Positions 1 through 7,239 of a DNA stretch of 11,152 nt are shown here, piece after piece. Position numbers and translations under genes: made by a program. The DNA is from an uncultured Bacteroidota bacterium (GTDB taxonomy: Bacteria > Bacteroidota > Bacteroidia > Flavobacteriales > Flavobacteriaceae), in the NCBI GenBank assembly GCA_903879875.1, contig CAIRNC010000119.1, positions 1-11,152 on the forward strand, given 5' to 3'. A model generated the notes under the pieces. It saw nothing but the letters and a program-made list of their open reading frames with translations, did not search any database and was not told the origin of the DNA. Each line of letters starts with the position of its first letter. Position 1 is the stretch's first letter.

Positions 1-1115
1 CCTGAATCCCATTGGAATCCAACAATATTAATTGCCAATCCGTAGTAATAATCGCTGTAAATCAAGGATAAGTTGGAAAATAATTTGTCAGAATACAAAT
101 GATTCCATCTTAAATTTAAGGTAGAATTGCCATAAGTATTGGTGAAACTGTTGCTGATACTAAAAACATCTCGACCAAAATAACCCGAAACATATAAGTT
201 ATTATTTGGATTGAATTTATAACTCAACTTGGTGTTTAAGTCATAAAAATAAGCTGCATTGTCTTTTTGATCTTTTGAAAGTTTTAGGAACAAATGGGCA
301 TACGAACCACGACCAGCAATTAAAAACGAACCTTTGTCTTTCACAATTGGACCTTCGGCCAAAAGGCGACTAGAAATCAAACCAATTCCTCCATTTATAT
401 GAAAACTTGAACTGTTTCCGTCTTTTTGGTAAATGTCTAAAACAGAAGAGGCACGTCCGCCAAAACGAGCAGGAATACCACCTTTGTATAATTTTAAATC
501 TTTAATGGCATCGGGATTAAATACCGAAAAGAATCCAAAAACATGTGAAGAATTAAAAATGGTTGCCTCATCCAAAAGTATTAAATTTTGATCCGCGCCA
601 CCACCACGAACATTAAATCCTGATGCTCCTTCTCCAGCATTTGTAACTCCCGGAAGTAGCAATATCGATTTTAGAATATCCACTTCACCCAATACAACTG
701 GCATTTTTTTTATGGTAGATACCGAAAGTTTGTTGACACTCATTTCGGGTCTTCTTGTATTGGTTTTGGTTTTTTCGGTAATGACTATTTCTTGAAGATT
801 TTCTCCGTTTTCTTGTAACGAAAAATTGTCTTTTGTGTTTTTTGACAATAAAACAGTCTTTTCAACTGTTTGAAAACCAACATAACTAATTTGGATTTCG
901 TAATTTCCTTTTGGGAGTGTTATGGAATAAAAACCATACTCATTTGTAGTAGTACCTACTTTTAATGCGGGTACATAAATATTGACACCAATTAAAGTCT
1001 CATTGTTTTTATTGTCCGTAATTGTGCCACTTATCGTATATTTTTCTTGTGAATATGTAGAAAAACTTAAACATAAAAAGGCTGTTAGGAATAGAAAAAA
1101 ATGCTTTGAATACAT
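1..1115 (-). CDS. TonB-dependent outer-membrane receptor, N-terminal 371 codons (C-terminus beyond left edge)
   Basis: The frame is open from an ATG at 1113-1115 to the window edge, so only the N-terminal part is present; such receptors are usually about 750-900 residues. Residues 1-23 form a signal peptide (MYSKH, then a hydrophobic stretch ending near TYSQ). Residues 28-112 match a CarboxypepD-regulatory-like beta-sandwich (ISGTITD, LIGVNIYV, TTTNEYGFYSITLPKG, ISYVGFQ). Residues 118-230 are the plug: GFNVRGGGADQNLILLDEA at 167-185, HVFGFFSVFNPDAIKD at 191-206 and YKGGIPARFGGRASSVLDI at 210-228. Beta-strand-rich barrel sequence follows. The family imports siderophores, vitamins or oligomers through the outer membrane using TonB energy; the substrate cannot be told from this part. 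The plug is of the non-SusC type, and the visible upstream neighbour is not SusD. A 250-base gap and a terminator separate it from the upstream MuiA-like gene, so it is probably transcribed on its own. Confidence 0.93.
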   Translation of the reverse strand, partial: MYSKHFFLFLTAFLCLSFSTYSQEKYTISGTITDNKNNETLIGVNIYVPALKVGTTTNEYGFYSITLPKGNYEIQISYVGFQTVEKTVLLSKNTKDNFSLQENGENLQEIVITEKTKTNTRRPEMSVNKLSVSTIKKMPVVLGEVDILKSILLLPGVTNAGEGASGFNVRGGGADQNLILLDEATIFNSSHVFGFFSVFNPDAIKDLKLYKGGIPARFGGRASSVLDIYQKDGNSSSFHINGGIGLISSRLLAEGPIVKDKGSFLIAGRGSYAHLFLKLSKDQKDNAAYFYDLNTKLSYKFNPNNNLYVSGYFGRDVFSISNSFTNTYGNSTLNLRWNHLYSDKLFSNLSLIYSDYYYGLAINIVGFQWDS

Positions 1116-1225
1116 GATTATTGTATAATAATTTGAATTGTAAATTTAGTAGTGCGAAACTAAGAAATGTTACTTCAAATAACGTTAAATTAATCACATT
1201 TTAACGCTTGTTCATCATGAAAATT

Positions 1226-1233
1226 CAAATATA
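1226..1233 (-). promoter_or_regulatory. Possible Bacteroidota -7 element for the TonB receptor gene
   Basis: The minus strand reads TATATTTG here, a full match to the TAnnTTTG -7 consensus known for Flavobacterium/Bacteroides primary sigma factors. It lies about 110 bases before the receptor ATG, in the only sizeable gap upstream. No TTG -33 element sits at the usual distance (nearest is TTC), and the region is AT-rich, so chance is possible. Confidence 0.3.
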
Positions 1234-1303
1234 TTTTTGCGACTAACATTTATAAGAAAATTGAATATAAGTTGCTTTCTAAATTAATTCAAGCGGTATT
1301 CAA

Positions 1304-1345
1304 TTAAAAAAACCTTTGCCAAAATTTCAAACTTTGGCAAAGGTT
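1304..1345 (-). terminator. Rho-independent terminator after the MuiA-like gene
   Basis: A perfect 13-base inverted repeat, AACCTTTGCCAAA (1311-1323) and TTTGGCAAAGGTT (1333-1345), encloses a 9-base loop. On the minus strand the hairpin is followed at once by a T run (plus-strand A run at 1305-1310). It starts 20 bases after the stop codon at 1366-1368. Stem length, GC core and T tract all fit an intrinsic terminator in the minus direction. Confidence 0.9.
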
Positions 1346-1365
1346 AAATTAATACAAACGTTGTT

Positions 1366-3186
1366 CTACAAATTATCAATCACTTTATCTTTCGGATATC
1401 GAATTTTGTAGCTGATTCTTATTTTCTTGGTTTCATTGGCTTTGATGTCTAAATCCCAAGTCAGAATACCGGTTTCCGTGTTTACTTTGGCGTTGTCGCT
1501 TTGCAACAATTCAATTTCAATATCTTTATCAGGACTTAATGGATATTGGTCTTTCAACAGCAATTGTGCACTTTCTTTTTTGTTGTTTCTCACCGTGATA
1601 TCAAAAGTAAAAGTTTGCTCTTTTTTAGACGATAAAAATTTGGTGCCTGATTTGTCGGTTACTTTCTCGCGTTTGAGAACGATTTTTTTATCGCGACCCA
1701 TACTCAAACTCAAGGTGTCCGAAGTTTGATTGGGATTGATATACGTTTTACCTACATACAAACCTTCAAAAATGATGTTTGCCTCGCCTTGCAACAGGTT
1801 GAACTTGGCATAATCACTGATTTCTGCCAACAAAAAGGCTTCTTTTTCTACTCTTGGAGCAGCATAATATTTGTAGGTAGCAGGCAATTTTATTGCTTTT
1901 AAAGCCACACTGTGCGCTTTGCCATTCGATAAAATATCATAAGGAATGTCAATATCGAAAGAAACATTGAGTTGGTTTTCAGTTAATGAAGTATAGTCAA
2001 CCATTTGTTTGGTGGTTACTACGATCACACCATTGGAACCTCTTGTTCCGTAAAGTGAAGTTGAAGCAGCATCTTTTAATACATTAACAGATTTTATAGA
2101 ATTAGGAGATAATTTGTCCATTTCTTCTTGCGTTGAAACAACTCCGTTTATCACAACTAAAGGTTTACTATCTTTTTTCATTGACGCCACCCCTCTAATT
2201 ACAACTTTTTGCTTTGAATCATATTCACTTATAGCAACCCCAGCTACTCGTCCTTGAATTGTATTTGCTACTGGAGCATCTAGGTAATCTGGCACTCCAT
2301 CTTTATCAGAATCATCATTATTTTGATACCTCAAAAACCAAGCATTCAAAATTGGTGCTTGATTGTTCTGATTGGGATTCCCGCTCGACAAAATCAGTTT
2401 TATTTTTTTCCAATCAACGCCAGTGGTTTGAGCCACTTGGGCTTTGTACATCATGTCAATCGGTTCCGAAATGCTGTTGGCACGCAAATCATAAAAAGGA
2501 CTCCAAGAAGCATTCGGAGTGATATAATTAATGTCAAAATCGACATTGCCCGCCACTTCGTTCATCACTTGGAGCACTAATTTTCCTTTGGATGCCTTTT
2601 CTTCTTTTTGAGTATTGATTTCGAGTTTGTTTTTCAATCGAGTAAGAGTTTCTTCGAGTTTGGTCGATTTGTCTTGCAATGCATCGTACAAATTGCTGGT
2701 TTCCGTGCGTTTCAATTTGTAATATTCTACCCATTTCATCAATTCAGCCGTAGTCAAACTCGAGTTTGGGTTGCCAATTTGTTGGTTTTTGTCTAACAAT
2801 TCTATCGCTTTGGCTTCAGAATCTTTGGCATTATTGTTTTTCAACAACGCTTTTTCAACCCATTTAATACTGTCTCTCACGGTTTTAATAGCGGGATTGT
2901 TTTCATCAATTTCATATTCCGACACATAATCGTTGGTAAACTGAACCGAAAGCACAGTAACATTAGCGGGAGCACCAATTTTAACGGTGTTTTCGTTCAA
3001 AAAATCAGCTACATTTTTAATCACAATTTCGCTCGTTCCTTTGGGAAGCACTACCGATGTGGTTTGTGTCATTTCGGCGGAGTTAAAATAGACCGTGGCG
3101 GCCTTTATTTTGGCACTGGTAAAAATGGGTTTTTGTGCAAAAAGCACCGCTTGACAAAGCAACAAGAGGAAGGTGAATTTTTTCAT
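1366..3186 (-). CDS. Secreted MuiA-family DUF4140/DUF4139 protein with inserted SusC-like plug module
   Basis: 606 residues, ATG at 3184-3186. Residues 1-18 are a signal peptide (MKKFTFLLLLCQAVLFAQ). Residues 24-115 fit the N-terminal DUF4140 domain (AATVYFNSAEMTQTTSVVLPKG). A helical, charged, probably coiled-coil stretch spans about 105-205. DUF4139 starts near 208 (VDFDINYITPNASWSPFYDL at 215-234, VDWKKIKLILSSGNP at 257-271) and resumes after an insert at about 400 (NQLNVSFDIDIPYDI) to the C-terminus, where LTWDLDIKANETKKIRISYK is typical. The family is named after the mucoidy inhibitor MuiA; its biochemical role is not established. The insert, residues 290-394, contains a calcium-loop-like motif and a TonB plug-like segment, and is listed separately. 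The signal peptide means export to periplasm or outer membrane. The gene has its own terminator and about 180 bases upstream, so it is probably monocistronic. Family call is firm; function is not. Confidence 0.88.
   Translation of the reverse strand: MKKFTFLLLLCQAVLFAQKPIFTSAKIKAATVYFNSAEMTQTTSVVLPKGTSEIVIKNVADFLNENTVKIGAPANVTVLSVQFTNDYVSEYEIDENNPAIKTVRDSIKWVEKALLKNNNAKDSEAKAIELLDKNQQIGNPNSSLTTAELMKWVEYYKLKRTETSNLYDALQDKSTKLEETLTRLKNKLEINTQKEEKASKGKLVLQVMNEVAGNVDFDINYITPNASWSPFYDLRANSISEPIDMMYKAQVAQTTGVDWKKIKLILSSGNPNQNNQAPILNAWFLRYQNNDDSDKDGVPDYLDAPVANTIQGRVAGVAISEYDSKQKVVIRGVASMKKDSKPLVVINGVVSTQEEMDKLSPNSIKSVNVLKDAASTSLYGTRGSNGVIVVTTKQMVDYTSLTENQLNVSFDIDIPYDILSNGKAHSVALKAIKLPATYKYYAAPRVEKEAFLLAEISDYAKFNLLQGEANIIFEGLYVGKTYINPNQTSDTLSLSMGRDKKIVLKREKVTDKSGTKFLSSKKEQTFTFDITVRNNKKESAQLLLKDQYPLSPDKDIEIELLQSDNAKVNTETGILTWDLDIKANETKKIRISYKIRYPKDKVIDNL
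2008..2313 (-). other. Inserted mosaic in MuiA-like protein: calcium-loop motif followed by SusC-like plug
   Basis: Within the MuiA-like protein, residues 292-303 read DSDKDGVPDYLD, the D-x-D-x-D-G-x-x-D-x-x-D spacing of thrombospondin type 3/OmpA-linker calcium loops (2278-2313). Residues 308-393 (2008-2265) follow the SusC/RagA plug order: NTIQGRVAGVAI, VVIRGVASM, KPLVVINGVV, LSPNSIKSVNVLKDAAST, LYGTRGSNGVIVVTTKQ. There is no barrel after it; DUF4139 resumes instead. The match is by motif recognition, not by a profile search. Confidence 0.8.
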
Positions 3187-3338
3187 GTCGAAAGGTTTTA
3201 ATTTCTAAGACACCAAATTAAACAAAAAGGTTGGGAAAAAGGAATTTGTTTCTAATAAAATTAACAATTCAATTTTCAAAAAATAAGTATAAATAACATA
3301 ATATTGATTTACAAAAAAATGAATCTGTATAAATCCCA

Positions 3339-3362
3339 ACTACTTTTCAATCTAAAAGTAGT
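3339..3362 (-). terminator. Probable terminator hairpin after E1 gene
   Basis: ACTACTTTT (3339-3347) and AAAAGTAGT (3354-3362) form a perfect 9-base stem with a 6-base loop, six bases beyond the E1 stop at 3369-3371. On the minus strand it is followed by TGGGATTTAT rather than a clean T run; a run of seven T lies about 20 bases further on (3312-3318). Position suits the end of the metabolic cluster, but the stem is AT-rich and the T tract imperfect. Confidence 0.5.
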
Positions 3363-3368
3363 AGCCTT

Positions 3369-5417
3369 TTAATAATTTAGAAGCTCCTCCATCTTCATCC
3401 TAACCTTATCTACATTCGGAATCATCGTAAATTCCAACGTACTATTCAATGGTATAGCTGGCATATTTTCTGAACCAATTACCATGACGGGTGCATCCAA
3501 ATATTTAAAACATTTCTCCTGAATCAACCCGGCTAAACTTCGTGCAAACGAATTGTTTGTTGGTTCTTCGGTGACAACCAAACATTTTTTAGCTTTCTGA
3601 ACCGATTTAAAGATAGTTTCTTCATCTAGCGGATACAACGTTCGCAAATCGATAATTTCCACTTGATTTTTCATCGTTGCCGATGCATTCAATGCCCAAT
3701 GCACGCCCATTCCGTAAGTAATAACGGTAATCGTTTCATCGGTTTCTTGTTCCCAAATTTCTTGCACGATATTCGCTTTTCCGAAAGGTAAGATATAATC
3801 TTCACTCGGTTCGTTCACTTTTGCTGCATCTGTTCCTTTTACTTTGCTCCAATACAACCCTTTGTGTTCTAAAATCACCACCGGATTGGGGTCGTAATAC
3901 GCCGCTTTCAACAATCCTTTCAAGTCAGCACCATTGCTAGGATAAGCAATTTTGATTCCTCGAATATTAGTCAAAACACTTTCTACAGAAGAGGAATGAT
4001 AAGGGCCACCGCTTCCATAAGCACCAATCGGCACACGTAAAATCATACTCACCGGCCATTTTCCGTTGGATAAATAACAGGAGCGGCTCACTTCGGTAAA
4101 CAATTGGTTCAATCCTGGCCAAATGTAATCGGCAAACTGCACCTCAACAATGGGTTTCAAGCCCACCGCCGACATTCCAACCGTTGAGCCTACAATAAAA
4201 GCTTCTTGAATGGGTGTATTGAACACACGTTCGTCGCCAAATTTTTGTGCTAATGTGGCAGCTTCTCTAAAAACACCGCCCAAGCGTCCGCCAACGTCTT
4301 GTCCGTACAACAAACATTCTGGGTGTTTTTTCATTAATTCTTCCACTGCAAACAGCGCACAATCCACCATCACCACTTTATCTTCACGCTCAGGATTTCG
4401 TTCGCCCACTTCTTCTGTAATCGGAGTTGGAGCAAAATCGTGTGTGAATAAATCTTCGGGTTTTGGATCTTCTGCTAGTTGTGCTTTATCAAAATCAGCT
4501 TGCACTTTGGCAACAGCTGCATCTTCTATTTTTTGAATTTCTTCATTTGTAAAACCTGCTTCTAATAATTGTTTTATCAAAACAGGATAAGGATCACGCG
4601 ATTGTGCTTCTTCCAAATCGTCACGGTACCATTCCATTCGAACACCTGATGTATGGTGATTCAACAACGGCACTTTGGCATGAACTAAAAATGGACGACG
4701 TTCTTCACGAATCGTTTTTACCACTTTTTGAACCGCTAAATAGCTTTCGGTAAAATTAGCGCCATCAATAGATATCGCCTCAATTCCATGGAAACCTTTC
4801 GCATATTCAAAAGCATTTTGAGCGCGAGTTTCAGCAGCATTTGCCGAAATATCCCAACCGTTATCTTGCACTAAATATAAAATCGGAAGTTGTTTCAACG
4901 CTGCCATTTGCAATGCTTCGGCGATTTCGCCTTCGGTTACGGAAGCATCGCCAAGCGAACATACAACTAGTGGATTCTCTTGATTAGTATCTTGAATTCC
5001 TGTATTTTCTTTATACCAAAATCCCATAGCTGCTCCAGTTGCTGGAATGGCTTGCATTCCTGTCGCTGACGATTGATGTGGAATTTTAGGTTTGTCTGCA
5101 TCTTTCAAACTCGGATGACAATAATACGTTCGTCCACCTGAAAATGGATCATCTTTTTTTGCCATCAATTGCAACATCAAATCATAAGGTTGCATTCCGA
5201 TTCCCAACAACATTGCATCATCACGATAATATGGAAAAGCATAATCTTGTGGCAATAATTGCATCGCCATCGCAATTTGAATCGCTTCATGCCCACGAGA
5301 AGTGGCATGCACGTATTTAGAAACTATTTTGAAATTATCTTCATACAACGTTGCCATGGCTTTGGCAGTTGCCATTGTTGAAAATGCTTTTTTAAGAATC
5401 GATTTGTCTAAATTCAT
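3369..5417 (-). CDS. 2-oxo acid dehydrogenase E1, alpha/beta fusion (branched-chain type)
   Basis: 682 residues, ATG at 5415-5417. It is a thiamine-diphosphate-dependent decarboxylase that takes 2-oxo acids and passes the acyl group to the lipoyl arm of E2. Residues 1-335 are the alpha half: SRGHEAIQIAMAMQLLPQDYA at 40-60 region, YYRDDAMLLG at 63-72, and the ThDP/Mg motif GDASVTEGEIAEALQMAALK starting at 156 and ending at QDN 184-186. A linker near 320-345 leads to the beta half: VDCALFAVEELM at 351-362, YGQDVG at 371-376, TPIQEAF at 401-407 with a likely ThDP-binding Glu at 405, and GGPYHSSSVES at 470-480 with the expected catalytic His at 474. The YHS context resembles branched-chain E1 beta more than pyruvate E1 beta. 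In other bacteria alpha and beta are often separate genes. It is the last gene of the cluster, 74 bases after ilvE, with E2 also nearby. Substrate preference is inferred from context. Confidence 0.9.
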   Translation of the reverse strand: MNLDKSILKKAFSTMATAKAMATLYEDNFKIVSKYVHATSRGHEAIQIAMAMQLLPQDYAFPYYRDDAMLLGIGMQPYDLMLQLMAKKDDPFSGGRTYYCHPSLKDADKPKIPHQSSATGMQAIPATGAAMGFWYKENTGIQDTNQENPLVVCSLGDASVTEGEIAEALQMAALKQLPILYLVQDNGWDISANAAETRAQNAFEYAKGFHGIEAISIDGANFTESYLAVQKVVKTIREERRPFLVHAKVPLLNHHTSGVRMEWYRDDLEEAQSRDPYPVLIKQLLEAGFTNEEIQKIEDAAVAKVQADFDKAQLAEDPKPEDLFTHDFAPTPITEEVGERNPEREDKVVMVDCALFAVEELMKKHPECLLYGQDVGGRLGGVFREAATLAQKFGDERVFNTPIQEAFIVGSTVGMSAVGLKPIVEVQFADYIWPGLNQLFTEVSRSCYLSNGKWPVSMILRVPIGAYGSGGPYHSSSVESVLTNIRGIKIAYPSNGADLKGLLKAAYYDPNPVVILEHKGLYWSKVKGTDAAKVNEPSEDYILPFGKANIVQEIWEQETDETITVITYGMGVHWALNASATMKNQVEIIDLRTLYPLDEETIFKSVQKAKKCLVVTEEPTNNSFARSLAGLIQEKCFKYLDAPVMVIGSENMPAIPLNSTLEFTMIPNVDKVRMKMEELLNY

Positions 5418-5448
5418 TTATTTAATGCTTATCTGAAAAGTAAAAAAC

Positions 5449-5488
5449 TTTGCGCTCGTTGCGCCTTCTTTGCGAACCTTGCGGTTAA
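5449..5488. repeat. Periodic TTGCG repeat in the ilvE-E1 gap
   Basis: In the 74-base gap between ilvE and the E1 gene, TTGCG occurs four times (5450, 5459, 5470, 5479), spaced 9, 11 and 9 bases. The minus strand reads CGCAAGG, CGCAAAG, CGCAACG, CGCAAAG. The block is much richer in GC than the flanking A/T runs. I recall similar CGCAAAG-rich intergenic repeats in Flavobacterium genomes, but copy number cannot be tested here. Confidence 0.6.
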
Positions 5489-5491
5489 ATA

Positions 5492-6559
5492 TTATTTTGC
5501 TTCTACAATCCAACCAAATTCATCTGCTATATCTTGAACTTTTATCGCATTCAAAGTATCATTTACCATTACCGAAACTGGATTCGCCTCTGGGAATTTA
5601 ATTGACAAATTATTATTTCCAATTTCTTCAATCATAGCGATTCCAACGGCTGTTCCAGTTCCAAATGCTTCTTCTAAAGTTCCTTTTTGAGACGCTTCAA
5701 TAATTTCAGTAATCGTAATTGGTCTTTCGGTTACTTCAAAACCTTTACTTCTCAACAAATCAATGACACTCATTCGAGTAATTCCTGATAAAATCGAACC
5801 CGTTAAACTTGGTGTAATGAATTTTCCATCGATTTTAAAGAAAATATTCATCGTTCCTACTTCTTGAATGTATTCAAAATCTTTAGCATCTAACCATAAA
5901 ACTTGGTCAAAACCTTTCGCTTTGGCATATTCCGTTGGACGAATTGCTGCTGCGTAATTTCCGGCTGCTTTGGCTTCTCCTGTTCCACCATTTACGGCAC
6001 GAACATATTTTTTCTCTGCGTATAATTTAATTTTTCTACTAAAGAATGGTCCCGCTGGTGATGCCATTACGATGAATTTGAAACTCGTCGCTGCACGCAT
6101 TCCGATAAAAGCCTCGTCGGCATACATAAACGGACGCAAATACAACGCGCTTCCAGTGGAAGTTGGTATCCAATTCTGCTCCAAAGCGGTGAATTGTTTC
6201 AAGGCTTCTACAAATAAGTCTATCGGAAACAAAGGCATTCCCATACGATCTGCACTATGATTTAATCGTTTTGCATTTTCATCGGGGCGGAATAACAACG
6301 GTGTTCCGTCTTTCCCTAAAGTAGCTTTCATTCCTTCAAAAATGGCTTGTCCATAATGCAAAGCCATTGCTGCAGGATGTGTCGGAATTAAGACTAAAGG
6401 CTCAATTCTCGGGTTGTGCCATTCACCGTTTTCATAATCACAAATAAACATGTGATCAGTAAAATTAGTTCCCATTGTGAGGTTATTCAAATCAACTTCA
6501 CCAACTTTAGATTGAGAAACTTTAGTTACTTTTATTTCTGATGTCATACGCTCTGTCAT
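5492..6559 (-). CDS. ilvE: Branched-chain amino acid aminotransferase
   Basis: 355 residues, a normal length for the class IV PLP aminotransferase BCAT of the long (type II) form. It exchanges amino groups between Leu/Ile/Val and 2-oxoglutarate in the cytoplasm. Motifs: HYGQAIFEGMKA at 68-79, LRPFMYADEAFIG at 141-153, GGTGEAKAAGNYAAA at 191-205 with the PLP Schiff-base Lys at 197, QEVGTMNIFF at 232-241 with the PLP-binding Glu, SLTGSILSGITR at 251-262, and EEAFGTGTAVGI at 296-307. Two starts are possible: ATG at 6557-6559 or four codons later at 6545-6547; the first is 17 bases after the nuclease-fold gene, the second leaves 29. The 2-oxo acids it makes are the expected substrates of the E1/E2 genes on either side, which is strong context for a branched-chain role. 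Confidence 0.95.
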   Translation of the reverse strand: MTERMTSEIKVTKVSQSKVGEVDLNNLTMGTNFTDHMFICDYENGEWHNPRIEPLVLIPTHPAAMALHYGQAIFEGMKATLGKDGTPLLFRPDENAKRLNHSADRMGMPLFPIDLFVEALKQFTALEQNWIPTSTGSALYLRPFMYADEAFIGMRAATSFKFIVMASPAGPFFSRKIKLYAEKKYVRAVNGGTGEAKAAGNYAAAIRPTEYAKAKGFDQVLWLDAKDFEYIQEVGTMNIFFKIDGKFITPSLTGSILSGITRMSVIDLLRSKGFEVTERPITITEIIEASQKGTLEEAFGTGTAVGIAMIEEIGNNNLSIKFPEANPVSVMVNDTLNAIKVQDIADEFGWIVEAK

Positions 6560-6576
6560 GATTTATAGTATTGTGT

Positions 6577-7239
6577 TTATTTTGAAATCGAAATACATAT
6601 TCCGATATGATCGCTTAATTTTTTATCTGTATTGAATAAATCTATTCCTATTTTTTTATCTTTTATAAAAGAATTACTTATTATTATATGATCTACATTG
6701 TTATCTATATCTTTTGTGACATTTTCCATATTTAAAGTTGAAAACTGTTCATTTAATACTTTTCTTGCTAGATGACTTGGATATGTAAATCCTGAAAAAG
6801 TCGTATTCAAATCTCCAATTATACAATTCATTTCTTCTGAATTGAAATTATGAAAATCTAGTATTTGTTCGTTTAAATCATTATTAAATCGTTCTCCTTT
6901 TCCACCAAAAACTCCAATGATTGTTGCGTAAACATTTAGATTTCCAAACTCGGTTTCTAAATTTGTATTAACGCTTGTAAATTCATCATAGGTTTTGCTC
7001 TTATTTAAAATTTTATATCTCGTCCAAATGGAAACTCTGTTTTCGCATTCATCATACTGAACTCCATCAAATCCATTAGACAGATTTTCAGTTTTTATAG
7101 GTTGGTATTCATTTCCTAAATCTAATTTTGAACTTGTTTCTGTCAAAACAACTATATCCGCATTATAAGAATAAATGATTTTATCAATTTCACTTTTATT
7201 CTTTTTATATCGTTCAACATTCCAATTTAAAATCTTCAT
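6577..7239 (-). CDS. Endonuclease/exonuclease/phosphatase-fold protein
   Basis: 220 residues with the DNase I-like EEP fold and a complete set of active-site motifs: NWN at 5-7, LTET with the metal-binding Glu at 34, GDLNTTF at 142-148 (Asp143, Asn145), VDHIIIS at 182-188, and the final SDHIGI with Asp210 and His211. Members cut DNA or RNA, repair abasic sites, or remove phosphates from lipids or nucleotides; the substrate cannot be told. No signal peptide is visible. Its ATG overlaps the TAA of the E2 gene by one base (TAATG), and ilvE begins 17 bases after its stop, so it is embedded in the metabolic cluster. Hand count of 6601-6780 gives 41 G/C in 180 (23%), well below sampled E1 and ilvE lines (33-50%). 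That suggests acquisition from elsewhere; a role in keto-acid metabolism is not implied. Confidence 0.87.
   Translation of the reverse strand: MKILNWNVERYKKNKSEIDKIIYSYNADIVVLTETSSKLDLGNEYQPIKTENLSNGFDGVQYDECENRVSIWTRYKILNKSKTYDEFTSVNTNLETEFGNLNVYATIIGVFGGKGERFNNDLNEQILDFHNFNSEEMNCIIGDLNTTFSGFTYPSHLARKVLNEQFSTLNMENVTKDIDNNVDHIIISNSFIKDKKIGIDLFNTDKKLSDHIGICISISK

Larger units (their letters stand above)
1116..1365. other. Intergenic region between MuiA-like gene and TonB receptor
   Basis: This 250-base AT-rich gap holds the terminator of the MuiA-like gene (1304-1345) and a candidate -7 element for the receptor (1226-1233). I see no further gene in it; a short minus-strand reading frame at 1009-1197 overlaps the receptor start in another frame and has no supporting features. 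Confidence 0.6.

Noticed and set aside
1009..1197. 62-residue minus-strand frame across the start of the TonB receptor
   Set aside because: Phe-rich and overlapping a well-supported signal peptide in another frame; nothing supports translation.
2259..2580. Two overlapping plus-strand reading frames within the MuiA-like gene
   Set aside because: They lie antisense to a clear coding frame, have no recognisable domains and look like shadows.
2534..2734. 66-residue minus-strand frame within the MuiA-like gene
   Set aside because: It is a different frame of the same DNA, highly charged and without motifs; the DUF4139 frame is the real one.
4210..4536. 108-residue plus-strand frame antisense to E1
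   Set aside because: Ser/Ala/Thr-rich shadow of a strongly supported coding frame.
5970..6260. 96-residue plus-strand frame antisense to ilvE
   Set aside because: Antisense shadow without domain or initiation signal of its own.
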